58,401 nucleotides of DNA from Lactobacillales bacterium (GTDB taxonomy: Bacteria > Bacillota_I > Bacilli_A > RF39 > UBA660): contig SVAG01000007.1 in assembly GCA_015059545.1 (NCBI GenBank), forward strand, positions 1 to 58,401. The letters are read 5' to 3'. Within the stretch, counting starts at the first letter, position 1, and every line of letters starts with the position of its first letter. The translations under genes were made by a program, and so were the position numbers. The notes beneath the pieces are model-generated. The model was given only the letters and a program-made list of their open reading frames with translations. It was not told where the DNA came from and did not search any database. Positions 48,406-58,401 of this stretch are shown here, piece by piece.

Positions 48406-49821
48406 ATGAAAAAGACTAAGGTAATGGCAACAATAGGTCCTTCTAGTAAAGATGAAATAATATTAGAAGAAATGATTTTAAATGGAATGAATATTGCTCG
48501 TTTAAATATGAAATACTCTTCTATTGAATTTTGTGCGGATATAGTTGATAAAATAAGAAATATAGATAAAAAATTAAAAACAAATACAGCAATATTATTA
48601 GATTTAAAAGGACCAGATATTAAAGTTGGAAAATTTACTGGTGGTAAAGCCTATTTAAGAGATAACGATAAAATAAGAATTCATATGGATCCTATTATAG
48701 GAGATTCAACAAAATTTTCAGTATCATATAGTAATTTAATAAATGACGTAAAAACAAATACAGTATTTAAATTAGATAATGGGTTAATAGAAATAAAAGT
48801 TTTAGAAAAAAGTGAAAATAGCTTATTATGCGAAGTAATAAAAGGTGGATTTGTAGAAGATAATAAATCACTAAGAGTTATAGATACAACAATAAATATG
48901 CCTTTTATAACATCAGAAGATAAATCAGCAATTATATTTGCTGGTAGAGAAAACATTGATTATATAGCATTATCTTTTGTATCAAGCGCAGAAGATATTT
49001 TATCAGTAAATGACTTATTAATAGAATATGGTAATGATCATGCTTCAATAATATCAAAGATAGAAAAAGAAAAAGCTTTAGAAGATTTAGATGAAATAAT
49101 AAGAGTAAGTGATGGGATAATGATTTCAAGAAAAGATCTTGGTGTAGAAATTCCAATCGAAAGAATTCCTAGTATACAAAGATCAATAATTAATAAATGT
49201 CATTTACAATCAAAAGTTAGTATAGTAGCAACAGAAATGCTTTCTACTTTAGAAAATGAAGTAAAACCATCAGGATCAGAAATAAGTGATATAGCAAATG
49301 CTATAGTAGATGGTGTAGATGCAATTATGTTAACTGGAGAAACAACAATTGGAAAATATCCAGTTGGAACAATCTCTATGATGAATAAAATAATAAAAAC
49401 ATCAGAATTAGATATAAATTATATAGAATTATCAACCAAAGCTATGAGAACAGAAAATCAAGATATAACAGGTTCTATTGCTTATAGCGTTGTTGGATGT
49501 GCGACTAGGTTAAAATGTATAGCAATTGTAACACCTACAATGAGTGGATATACTGCAAAAAAAATAAGCAGATTTAGACCAAATTGTCCTATAGTTGCCC
49601 TAACGCCAAATATAGAAACAGCTCGTTCATTAAATTTATATTATGGGATATATCCTGTTTTAATAGAGGATACTAAATCATTTGATATGATATTAAAATT
49701 ATCAAAAAATTCTGTGATTAAAAAATTCAATTATCAAGAAGGAGATAAAATTATAATTACAGGTGGATATCCTTTTAAAGAAGTCAAACATACTAATTTT
49801 ATGAAAATAGAAGAATTATAA
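48406..49821 (+). CDS. pyk: Pyruvate kinase, divergent active site
   Basis: A 471-residue protein of the pyruvate kinase family, the last glycolytic step (PEP plus ADP to pyruvate plus ATP). TIGPSS, GMNIARLN, LKGPDIKVGKF, the catalytic Lys in ISKIEKEKAL and the C-terminal domain are clear. Several usual residues differ: RLNMKYS for RLNFSHG (Ser that helps bind potassium becomes Lys36), DLK for DTK (Leu67), RKDLG for RGDLG, and PSGSE for PTRAE. It may be potassium-independent, or a paralogue with altered activity. TGnTATAAT at 48380-48388 is 17 bases before the start; the GH31 gene follows closely. Confidence 0.88.
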   Translation: MKKTKVMATIGPSSKDEIILEEMILNGMNIARLNMKYSSIEFCADIVDKIRNIDKKLKTNTAILLDLKGPDIKVGKFTGGKAYLRDNDKIRIHMDPIIGDSTKFSVSYSNLINDVKTNTVFKLDNGLIEIKVLEKSENSLLCEVIKGGFVEDNKSLRVIDTTINMPFITSEDKSAIIFAGRENIDYIALSFVSSAEDILSVNDLLIEYGNDHASIISKIEKEKALEDLDEIIRVSDGIMISRKDLGVEIPIERIPSIQRSIINKCHLQSKVSIVATEMLSTLENEVKPSGSEISDIANAIVDGVDAIMLTGETTIGKYPVGTISMMNKIIKTSELDINYIELSTKAMRTENQDITGSIAYSVVGCATRLKCIAIVTPTMSGYTAKKISRFRPNCPIVALTPNIETARSLNLYYGIYPVLIEDTKSFDMILKLSKNSVIKKFNYQEGDKIIITGGYPFKEVKHTNFMKIEEL

Positions 49822-49840
49822 AAGAAAAGGGGTGAATAGT

Positions 49841-52237
49841 GTGAATGAATTTGTAAGCAATTATAATAGATCAAAAGCAAAACCTGAAAATATAATACAA
49901 GGTGATTTTTATAGATTTACTATTTTGTCTGAAAAATTAATTAGATTAGAATATAGTGAAACTGGAATGTTTGTAGATAAACCAACTCAATTTGCTATAT
50001 ATAGAGATAACGATAAAGTAAATTTTGAAAAACAAGAGAATGATAAGTATCTATTAATAAGAACAAAATATTTTCAAGTTACTTATTTAAAAAATAAGCC
50101 ATTTGGTGGAGGAAAAGTAAATCCAATTGCTAATTTAAAAGTAGAACTTTTAAATTCAGATAAGATTTGGTATTATGGTCATCCAGAAGTTAGAAATTAT
50201 GGTTCACCATCAGTATCAATAGAAAATTCTAATTATAAATTAAAATTAAAAAGAGGAATTTACTCAATTGATGGTTTTTCAAGTGTAGATGATTCAAATA
50301 GTTATTTAATAAACGAGAGTAATGAACTTATTAAAAGAGAAGGAAATAATATAGACATTTACTTATTTATGTATTTAAATGATTATTTAGGATGTCTAAA
50401 TGATTATTATAAATTAACTGGATATCCACCATTAATTCCTAGATATGCTTTAGGTAATTGGTGGAGTAGAGGTGTAAGTTATAATGATAATTCTATTAAA
50501 GAATTAATAGATGAATTTAGTGAAAAAGAAATACCATTATCAATATTATTATTAGATAAAGGTTGGCATGTAAATAATTATGAAAATAAATTAGTTAATT
50601 CTGGTTTCTCATGGAATTATCAAAATTTTATAAATCCACCAGCTATGATAAATTATCTTCATTCAAAAGGAATTAGATTAGGTCTTAATGTTGATCCAAG
50701 TGAAGGAATTTATCCTTTTGAGAGAAGTTATGAAACATTTAGACAATTAGATATAAATGGAAATACAATAGTACCATTTAATGTATTTGACATCAATTAT
50801 ATAAATACTTATTTTAATTGTTTAATAGATCCATTAAAAAATAATGATGGAGTAGATTTTTTTTGGTTAGATGTTAATGATGCTACAAATAAGGATATGT
50901 TATGGGCTATGGATTATTATCATTATCAATATGGTGCATTAGATTATAGAAAAAGACCATTTTTAATGACAAGAAATTCAAATATTGCAGAACATAGATA
51001 TCCAGTAACATATTCAGGTAAAACAATAGTTAGTTGGGATACACTTAAATTAATACCAAAATATAATATGTTAGCAACTAATAACGGAAATAGTTTTTGG
51101 GCACATGATATAGGTGGATATCATAAAGGTATGGAAGATAATGAATTATATACAAGATTTGTTCAATTAGGAACATTCAGTCCAATTTTAAAATTTGGTA
51201 GTGCAGATGGGAAATTCTATAAAAGAGAACCATGGAGATGGAGTTATAAAACATATAAGATAACTAAAGATTACTTAAAACTAAGACATAATTTAATTCC
51301 ATATTTATATTCAGAAGCATATAAATATCATAAACATGGTAAACCACTTATAATTCCACTTTATTATGAACAACCAGAAGCATTTGATGACCCAATATAT
51401 AATAGTGAATATTTCTTTGGTAGTGAATTCTTTATATCACCAATTCTAAAAGTAAAAGACTATGTAATGAATAGGGTTATTCATAGATTCTATCTACCAG
51501 CTGGTACATGGTATGACTATGTAACAGGAAAAAGATTTGCAGGTGGAAAACAATACTTATCTTTCTTTAAAGATCAAGATTATCCTGTATATGTAAAAGC
51601 AGGTGCTATTATTCCTTTAGGACATAATGAAAATCCAAATGATACAACACCACCAAAAAAAATGGAAATACAAATATTCCCAGGTAAAAGTAATACATAT
51701 AAATTATATGAGGATGATGGTGTAAGTGAACTTTATAAAAAAGGTTATTATTTACTTACATCAATAGATTATACTTATGTAAAAAATAATTATACAGTAA
51801 TTGTAAGACCATTAGAAGGTAAGAGTGGAATAATACCAGATACTAGAAATTATAAATTTAATTTTAGAAATACAAAATTTGCTAATGATGTAATTGTATA
51901 TATAAACAATACAAAAGTAGAATTCAATAAGTATTCTAAAAATACAAGTTTTATAGTAGAAGTTAATGATGTTCCAACTACATCACAACTTACAGTTATA
52001 TGTAAAGGAAATGATATAGAAATATCGGCAGAAAGAATCTTTATGGATGATATTGAATCTATTATTTCAGACCTTCAAATTGATACAGTAATGAAAGAAA
52101 AAATAGATGAAATATTAAATAGAGATGATTCTATAAAGAAAAAAAGAATAGCAATTAGAAAACTAGAAGGTCAAGGACTAGAAAGAAAATTCATCAAGCT
52201 ATTCCTAAAACTATTAGAATATCTAGAATTAGTTTAA
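49841..52237 (+). CDS. Glycoside hydrolase family 31, alpha-glucosidase-like
   Basis: A 798-residue enzyme without signal peptide, thus cytoplasmic. It has an N-terminal beta domain, a GH31 barrel (YALGNWWSRGVSY, LLLDKGWH, nucleophile Asp in FFWLDVND, NSFWAHDIGGYH, FGSADGKF) and C-terminal beta domains with a helical tail ending LKLLEYLELV. The segment where the acid/base Asp is expected (SGDxxxxW in many members) reads YSGKTIVSWDTL, so that Asp may be replaced or lie elsewhere. It probably splits alpha-glucosides or xylosides from imported sugars. Start is GTG 49841, 6 bases after AAGGGGTG; a GTG at 49832 overlaps the ribosome site. Confidence 0.9.
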   Translation: MNEFVSNYNRSKAKPENIIQGDFYRFTILSEKLIRLEYSETGMFVDKPTQFAIYRDNDKVNFEKQENDKYLLIRTKYFQVTYLKNKPFGGGKVNPIANLKVELLNSDKIWYYGHPEVRNYGSPSVSIENSNYKLKLKRGIYSIDGFSSVDDSNSYLINESNELIKREGNNIDIYLFMYLNDYLGCLNDYYKLTGYPPLIPRYALGNWWSRGVSYNDNSIKELIDEFSEKEIPLSILLLDKGWHVNNYENKLVNSGFSWNYQNFINPPAMINYLHSKGIRLGLNVDPSEGIYPFERSYETFRQLDINGNTIVPFNVFDINYINTYFNCLIDPLKNNDGVDFFWLDVNDATNKDMLWAMDYYHYQYGALDYRKRPFLMTRNSNIAEHRYPVTYSGKTIVSWDTLKLIPKYNMLATNNGNSFWAHDIGGYHKGMEDNELYTRFVQLGTFSPILKFGSADGKFYKREPWRWSYKTYKITKDYLKLRHNLIPYLYSEAYKYHKHGKPLIIPLYYEQPEAFDDPIYNSEYFFGSEFFISPILKVKDYVMNRVIHRFYLPAGTWYDYVTGKRFAGGKQYLSFFKDQDYPVYVKAGAIIPLGHNENPNDTTPPKKMEIQIFPGKSNTYKLYEDDGVSELYKKGYYLLTSIDYTYVKNNYTVIVRPLEGKSGIIPDTRNYKFNFRNTKFANDVIVYINNTKVEFNKYSKNTSFIVEVNDVPTTSQLTVICKGNDIEISAERIFMDDIESIISDLQIDTVMKEKIDEILNRDDSIKKKRIAIRKLEGQGLERKFIKLFLKLLEYLELV

Positions 52238-52264
52238 AATCAGTTTAAAAACTGATTTTTTTTA
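52236..52264 (+). terminator. Terminator of pyk-GH31
   Basis: AAAATCAGT pairs with ACTGATTTT, followed by a long T-run; overlaps the stop codon. Confidence 0.8.
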
Positions 52265-52273
52265 ATTATATAA

Positions 52274-52302
52274 TTTACATTTAATTGACATGGTAGTATA
52301 AT
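52274..52302 (+). promoter_or_regulatory. Promoter of the prepilin-type adhesin
   Basis: TTTACA (52274-52279), 17 bases, TATAAT (52297-52302). A TTGACA at 52285 is too near the -10 to be its partner. Confidence 0.65.
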
Positions 52303-52338
52303 TAAGAATAGATAAATAGTAAAGGGTGTGTGAAAAAT

Positions 52339-55300
52339 ATGGTAGCAAATAGTAACTTCGGGGGGGGGGGATTTAAAGAATACCAATAAAAAAGGATTTA
52401 CACTAATAGAATTATTAGCAGTAATAGTAATAATAGGTTTAATCGCACTAATCGCAACACCAATAGTATTAAATATAATAAATGATGCAAGAAAGAGTGC
52501 AGTAAAAGTATCAGTATATGGATATGTAGAGGCAATAGAAAATGAAGCAGCACTATCACAAATCGAAGAAGAAGAATACCAAGATAAAGAAGATTATACA
52601 TATGATGAAATAAAAGTAGATATAAAAGGAAAAAGGCCAACAGCTGGATTCTATTCATTAAAAGATGGAAAAGTAGTAACAGGAATATTCTGTATAGATG
52701 GATATACAGTAAATTATACAAATAATGAAGTAACAATAGGAGAAAAATGTAATGAAAATGATTTAAAATTACCAGGAAGTGTAGTATTATCATCAACAAG
52801 TGGAGATTATAGATATCCAACAAGTGGAACATTTGAAGTAATAGAAAACATAAGTGGAGGGGCACTAAGTTGTGAAACAAGTGATAAAGAAGTCGCAACA
52901 TGTGAAGTAAAAGGAAAAGAAGTAACAGTAGTGCCAGGAAAAAAAGAAGGAAGCGCAACAATAACAGTAATATCAGCATCCACATCAAAATACCAAGAAG
53001 CAAAAGCAGTGTATGTAGCAAAAACAGCAAAAGGATTATTAAGCGTAACGGCAAACGGATACACAGGAAAATATGATGGAGAAGAACACGGAATAACAGT
53101 AGAAGTAGAAAATGCAATAATAAAATATGGAACAAGTGAAGGAAGTTATACATTAGATGAAAGTCCAAAATACAGTGATGTAGGAGAATACATAGTATAT
53201 TATGAAATAGAAAAAGCGGGATATAATCAAGTAAGAGGAAGTAAAACAGTAGTAATAGAACAAGCAGACGGAAAAATAGAATTAGAAGAACAAAGCGGAA
53301 CAGTAGAATATAATAAAACAATAGAGATAAAGATAAAAGAAAATAAAAGTAACGGAGAATTAAAAGTAACATCATCAAATAAAGAAATAGCTGAAGCAGA
53401 AATAGAAGATGGAAACTTAAAAATAAAAGGTGTAAAAACAGGAAAAGCAACAATAATAGTAATAAGTAAAGAAACACATAATTATAAAGAAGCAGAAACA
53501 AAATATGAAGTAGAAGTAACAAAAGCATCAAATACATTAAAAATATCACCAACAACAGCGAAATATACATATCCAGAAAGTGGAACATTTGAAATAATAG
53601 AAAACATAAGTGGAGGAAGTTTAAGCTGTGAAACAAATGATGCAAGCATAGCAGAATGTGAAATAAAAGGGAATATAGTAACAGTAGTACCAGGCAAGAA
53701 AGAAGGAAGCGCAACAATAACAATTAAATCAGCAGAAACAGAAAATTATAAAGCAGGTCAAGTATCACATGTAGCAATCACAGCAAAAGGAACATTAAAT
53801 AGTTATACAGTAAATGGATACAAAGGAATATATGATGGAAGTGAACATGGAATCACGGTAGAATCAAGTGATTCAGTGATAAAATATGGAACAAGTGAAG
53901 GAAGTTATACATCAGATGAAAGTCCAAAATATAGTGATGTAGGAGAATATACAGTATACTATGAAATAACAAAAGAAGGATATAATGTAATAACAGGAAG
54001 TGAAAAAGTAGTAATAACAAAAGCTGAAGGAACAATAACAGCTCCAACAGCAAAAGACTTAACATATACAGGAAGCGCACAAGAACTAATAAAAGCAGGA
54101 ACATCCCAAACAGGAGAAATCCAATATAAAATAGAAGGTGGAACATATTCGACAAGTATTCCAAAGGCAACAAATGCAGGAACATATAAAGTATATTATA
54201 AAGTAGTAGGGGATAAGAATCATGAAGATGTAACAGAAACAAGTATAAGTGTAACAATAAAGAAAGCAACACTAAATTATACAACAGCAGGATATGAAGG
54301 AATATATGATGGAAGTGAACATGGAATAACAGTAGAAGCAAGTGGAGCAACAATCAAATATGGAACAAGTAGTGAAAGTTATACATTAACAACAAGCCCA
54401 AAATACAGTGATGTAGGAGAATATACAGTATATTATCAAATAACAAGAGAAGGATATAATACAGTAAGTGGAAGCGAAACAGTAAAAATAACAAAAGCAA
54501 ATAATGTATTAAAAATAACACCAACATCAGCAACATATACATATCCAGAAAGTGGAACATTTGAAATAACAGAAAATAAAAGTGGAGGAAGTTTAAGTTG
54601 TGAAACAAGTGATAAAGAAGTAGCAACATGTAGCATAAGTGGAACAACAGTAACAGTAACACCAGGAACAACAGCAGCAAGTGCGACATTAACAATTAAA
54701 TCAGCAGAAACAGAAAATTATAAAGCAGGCCAAGTAGCACATGTAGCAATCACAGCAAAAGGAACATTAAATAGTTATACAGCAAATGGATATAGTGGAA
54801 TATATGATGGAAGTGAACATGGAATAACAGTAGAAGCAAGTGGAGCAACAATCAAATATGGAACAAGTAGTGAAAGTTATACATTAACAACAAGTCCAAA
54901 ATATACAGATGTAGGAACATATACAGTTTATTATCAAATAGAAAAAGAAGGATATAATACAGTAAAGGGAAGTAAACAAGTAGTAATAAGTAAAGCAGAA
55001 GGGAAAGTAACAGCGCCAACAGCAAAAACATTAACATATACAGGAAGCGCACAGACATTAATAAATGCAGGAAGTTCAAGTACAGGAACAATACAATATA
55101 AAGTAGGAAGTACAGGAACATATAGTACAGATTTACCAAGTGGTAAAGATGCAGGGACATATACTGTATACTATAAAGTATTAGCAAGTACAAATTATAA
55201 AGAAGTAACAGAAAAGAGTATAACAGTAACAATAGATAAAGCAGTAAATACATTAACGTTATCCGCAAATACAGGAACATATACATATCCAACAAGTGGA

Positions 55301-57808
55301 ACATTTACAATAACAAAAAATACAAGTGGAGGAAGTTTAAGTTGTGAAACAAGTAATTCAGCAGTAGCGACATGTAGTATAAGTGGAACAACAGTAACAG
55401 TAACACCAGGAACAACAGAAGGAAGTGCGACATTAACAATTAAATCAGCAGAAACAGATAATTATAAAGCAGGCCAAGTATCACATGTAGCAATTACAGC
55501 AAAAGGAACAATCCCAAGTGTAACAGCAAATGGATACACAGGAACGTATGATGGAAGTGAACATGGAATAACAGTATCAACAACATTAAGTGGAGCAACC
55601 ATCAAATATGGAACAACAAGTGGAACATATAACTTAACATCAAGTCCAACATATAAAGATGCAGGAACATATACAGTTTACTATCAAATAACAAAAACAG
55701 GATATCAAACAGTAGAAGGAAGTAAACAAGTAGTAATAAATAAAGCCGCAAATCCAATAACAGTAACAGCGAAGACATTAACATATACAGGAAGTGCACA
55801 AAGTTTAGTAACAGTATCAGGAGCACAAGGAAACGTATGTTATTCAACAAGTGCAGCGCCAACAAGTTGTAGTACAGCAGGAAGTATCCCAACAGGAACA
55901 AATGCGGGAACATATACTGTATACTACTATGTAGCAGGAAACACAAATTATAATGCAAAATCAGGAAATGTAAGTGTAACAATAGGTAAAAAAGCAGATT
56001 CGATAACAATAACATCAAAAACATATACATATGATGGAAATGGAAAAGCAACAAGTGCGAGTGCAACAAGTGGACTAACACCAACAGTAACATATTATAG
56101 TGATTCAAGTTGCGCGACAAAGACAACAACAAGTAATGCAACAGCAGCAGGAGGAACACCAAAGGTTGTTGGAACTTATTATGCAACAGCAAGTACAGCA
56201 GGAAATACAAACTATAATACAGCAAGTAAAAGTTGTACAAAAGCAGTAGTAATAGATAAAGCAACAAATACATTAACGTTATCAGCAAATACAGGAACAT
56301 ATACATATCCAACAAGTGGAACATTTACAGTAACAAAAAATACAAGTGGAGGAAGTTTAAGTTGTACATCAAGTAATACAAGTGTAGCAACATGTAGTAT
56401 AAGTGGAACAACAGTAACAGTAACACCAGGAACAACAGAAGGAAGTGCGACAATAACAGTAACAAGTGCAGCAACAACAAACTATAATTCTGTAAGCGCA
56501 GCGCATGTAGCAACAACAGCAGCTGGAACATTGAGTGTAACAGCGACAGGTTTTAATGGAGAATATGATGGAGCAGCACATGGAATAACAGTGACAGCAA
56601 GTGGAGCAACCATCAAATATGGAACAACAAATGGAACATACAATTTAACATCAAGTCCAACATATAAGGATGTAGGAACTTATACTATATATTATCAAGT
56701 AAGTAAGACAGGATATAACACAGTAACGGGAAGTAAGATGGTAGTAATTAAAGATACAACAGCACCAGCTGCACCAACTATTGCAAATCCAACTAGTGGA
56801 AATTGGACTAATACTGATTTTTCTTTAACATTAAATGCAAGCGATACTGCATCAGGAATAGCATATTATCAATATAGTTATGATAATTCATCATGGACTA
56901 CTTATGCTAATTCAAATACAAATACATTTACGACGACAGCATTTGCTATAGAAAGAAATCAACTTGCATATCTTAGAGTATGTGATAATGCTGGTAATTG
57001 TTCATCATCTAGTTCTACATATATAAGAATAGATAAGACATCTCCAAATTTAGTTTTAGGAACATCAACATCAACTCAGAATGTTATTAAAATACCAATC
57101 AACACAAATAGTGATAGTGCATCAGGAATAAAGAGTGTAACATGTAAATTAGGAACAACAAGTGGAAGTTATACAATAATAGGAACAATAAACAATAATG
57201 TTTGTACAACAACTGAATTAGCACCTAATACAACTCACTATTATCAAGTTTGTTCTACTGATAATGCAGGAAATATAAAATGTGTTACTGGAAGTAAAGC
57301 AACAACTGCATTAACTATATCAAAAATTAATAGTGAAACTAATTTAATCAATTATTCATGGTATAATGGAACAATTACAGGTATGACAGGAGAACTTATA
57401 ACATTAACAAGTAATAATAATCAAATATTTTTAAGAACAAATATAACTTCAATTTCTGGAATAACAAATCATAAAATATATGGATACACGAATACAAATA
57501 GAAGTTCAACAAGTTTACAGCCAGGAATATATCTTATTGCATCTGGTGAGTTGTCATCATGGCATAGCGGTGCTGATAATCAATGCGTTACATTTGATAA
57601 TAGTAGTACGCCAGGAACTTGGACAAAAGTAGGTTGTATAGTATCTTCATCATATAATTATTTATCAAACGTGATGTTAGCTCAAGCAAATGGAAGTGCA
57701 GTAGGAGATATGCATTTTACTGGATTATATATATATGATTTAACATCATACTTTGGTGCTGGAAATGAACCTAGCTTGGCATGGTGTAATAAATATATAA
57801 CAGGATAA
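52339..57808 (+). CDS. Giant prepilin-type adhesin with Ig/MBG-like repeats, out of frame at a poly-G tract
   Basis: ATG 52339 (AAAGGGTG upstream) reads MVANSNF, then meets 11 G and stops at 52387-52389. With 10 (or 13) G the frame continues as DLKNTNKKGFTLIELLAVI to 57808, about 1822 residues. KKGFTLIE is a type IV prepilin leader: cleavage after Gly, methylated Phe, then a ~22-residue hydrophobic helix. After a pilin-like region with two Cys come alternating modules. Five are SGGxLSCET/VATC Ig-like units of ~85 residues, six are YDGSEHGITV/IKYGT/GTYTVYY units of ~75, and several are TYTGSAQ-type MBG-like units. Then come two further beta domains and a C-terminal lectin-like domain ending FGAGNEPSLAWC. 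No LPXTG motif. Likely a pilus-tip or surface adhesin under phase variation. Confidence 0.8.
52360..52370 (+). repeat. Poly-G tract of 11, candidate phase-variation switch
   Basis: Eleven consecutive G in a region that is otherwise almost free of G-runs, seven codons after the start of the adhesin. The length sets whether the prepilin frame is joined to the ATG: 11 is OFF, 10 or 13 is ON. A sequencing or assembly miscount is the main alternative. Confidence 0.8.
52770..56750 (+). repeat. Long imperfect tandem module repeats
   Basis: Alternating modules of about 220-260 bases recur; stretches such as GATGGAAGTGAACATGGAAT and AAATATGGAACAAGT occur repeatedly with little change, for example at about 54310-54360 and 54800-54850. 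Codon use is monotonous (ACA, AGT, GGA, GTA). Good substrate for recombination and hard for short-read assembly. Confidence 0.85.
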
Positions 57809-57831
57809 TGTAAATAGAAAGGAAAAATAAA

Positions 57832-58230
57832 ATGAAAAAAGTAATAATGACTTCTATATCAATGTTACTAGTTTTAGGACTAGTAACAGGATGTGGATGT
57901 AATAAAAAAGAAGAAAAGAAAGAAACAAATACAAATACGTCAAATGGAACACAAACAGTAGTAGATGATCAAATATATGAAGGGTTAGAATTTGTAAATG
58001 TAGGGGCAACTAATGGAATAGTAAAAACTACAGTTATAAATAATACAGGAGTAGTATATGAAGGATCAAAATTTTCAATGAAAATAATGGATGAAAAAGG
58101 AAATGTATTAAAAGAAGCAACAGATGAAGTAAAAGGACCAATGGAAACAGGAACAACAAAAACAATAGAAACAAAAGTAGGAATAGATTTATCAAAAGCA
58201 GCTTCTATTGAATACAGTATTGTAAAATAA
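57832..58230 (+). CDS. Lipoprotein with a FxLYD-like beta domain
   Basis: A 132-residue secreted lipoprotein: basic start, hydrophobic stretch and lipobox LVTGC (Cys21). A Lys/Glu/Thr/Asn-rich linker (to about 48) leads to one beta-sandwich-like domain (LEFVNVGATNGIVKTTVINN, KFSMKIMDEKGNVLKEA) typical of FxLYD-type domains of unknown function. It lies 23 bases after the adhesin stop with AGAAAGGA before the ATG, so it is probably co-transcribed with the adhesin and may assist it at the surface. Confidence 0.75.
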   Translation: MKKVIMTSISMLLVLGLVTGCGCNKKEEKKETNTNTSNGTQTVVDDQIYEGLEFVNVGATNGIVKTTVINNTGVVYEGSKFSMKIMDEKGNVLKEATDEVKGPMETGTTKTIETKVGIDLSKAASIEYSIVK

Positions 58231-58297
58231 TAAAATAATAAAATTTCATAGATTTTAAAATAATTGAAATAATAAAAAAACGAAAACTAAAAATATA

Positions 58298-58328
58298 AAC
58301 AACAGATAAAAAATATCTGTTGTTTTTT
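58298..58328 (+). terminator. Terminator of the adhesin-lipoprotein operon
   Basis: AACAACAGATA pairs with TATCTGTTGTT over an A5 loop, followed by T-run. Nothing else is recognisable from here to the window end. Confidence 0.85.
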
Positions 58329-58401
58329 CTTATACAAAAATAGTAAAAGGTTCATTTGTATAAGTATTTTTAATGTGTTAATATGCATCTAGGTGGTGGT
58401 T

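Noticed and set aside
52285-52302. TTGACA at 52285 as -35 of the adhesin promoter
   Set aside because: Only 6 bases separate it from TATAAT; TTTACA at 52274 has the proper 17-base spacing.
52398-53723. Long minus-strand frames under the adhesin, very rich in Leu
   Set aside because: They are antisense shadows of the repetitive plus-strand codons, without ribosome sites or family features.
1-58401. tRNA, rRNA or CRISPR loci
   Set aside because: I saw no cloverleaf-like GC-richer segment, rRNA text or spaced identical repeats; a covariance search would be needed to exclude a small RNA gene fully.

Overview
The window is a compact, very AT-rich (about a quarter G+C by eye) bacterial chromosome segment. 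It uses the standard code: TGG is Trp and TGA is a stop, as at the end of spoVAC and spoVAD. It looks like an endospore-forming Bacillota of class Bacilli, probably an uncultured gut lineage of the RF39/ML615J-28 kind; that placement is inference. Sporulation content is clear: a SpoIVA N-terminal remnant, SpoVIF, YunB, SpoVAC-D-E and a YjcZ-type peptide. Several blocks keep Bacillus-like neighbourhoods: yunB-yutD; nfo-yqfT-sodA-pbpA-rpmG; infC-rpmI-rplT; ywiB-argS-rpoE.

Layout. 1-540: tail of an unknown gene, a truncated spoIVA start and spoVIF. 886-3921: anaerobic ribonucleotide reductase, with the glycyl-radical domain on its own small ORF between nrdD and nrdG. 3981-7875: yunB, yutD, the spoVA operon and a transglutaminase-like protein. 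7931-12460: smc, a hypothetical and a GH5 glucanase. 12470-16902: SGNH esterase, acyltransferase-3, membrane proteins and an ECF sigma/anti-sigma pair. 17009-21928: nfo, yqfT, sodA, PBP2, L33 and EF-P. 21974-22267: a candidate type I toxin-antitoxin locus. 22304-26601: SDR, PLP lyase, infC operon with attenuator, and a degenerate Fic protein. 26691-36862: parE, rpoD, clpC, PBP1, ywiB, argS, rpoE. 36900-43208: membrane protein, GNAT, VanY, L28, dnaE and hypotheticals. 43284-49821: Cys-repeat surface protein, ldh, def, PH-domain protein, yjcZ, SEDS protein and pyruvate kinase. 49841-58230: GH31 glucosidase, a giant prepilin-type adhesin and a lipoprotein.

The genes describe an anaerobic (class III RNR), fermentative (LDH, pyruvate kinase), carbohydrate-using, walled spore former with elaborate surface proteins. 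The most notable observations are: (1) a split NrdD in which the main subunit carries a decayed copy of the radical motif and a 56-residue downstream ORF carries the intact one; (2) a locus with a 30-residue hydrophobic peptide whose predicted mRNA ends are complementary to each other, opposed by a candidate antisense RNA; (3) an 11-G tract just after the start of a ~1820-residue prepilin-like adhesin, consistent with phase variation and with the OFF frame in this sequence; (4) ribosomal protein L20 fused to a Rho_N-like domain; (5) infC beginning with a rare ATC codon behind an attenuator; (6) a spoIVA start that breaks off at its P-loop, possibly an insertion site.
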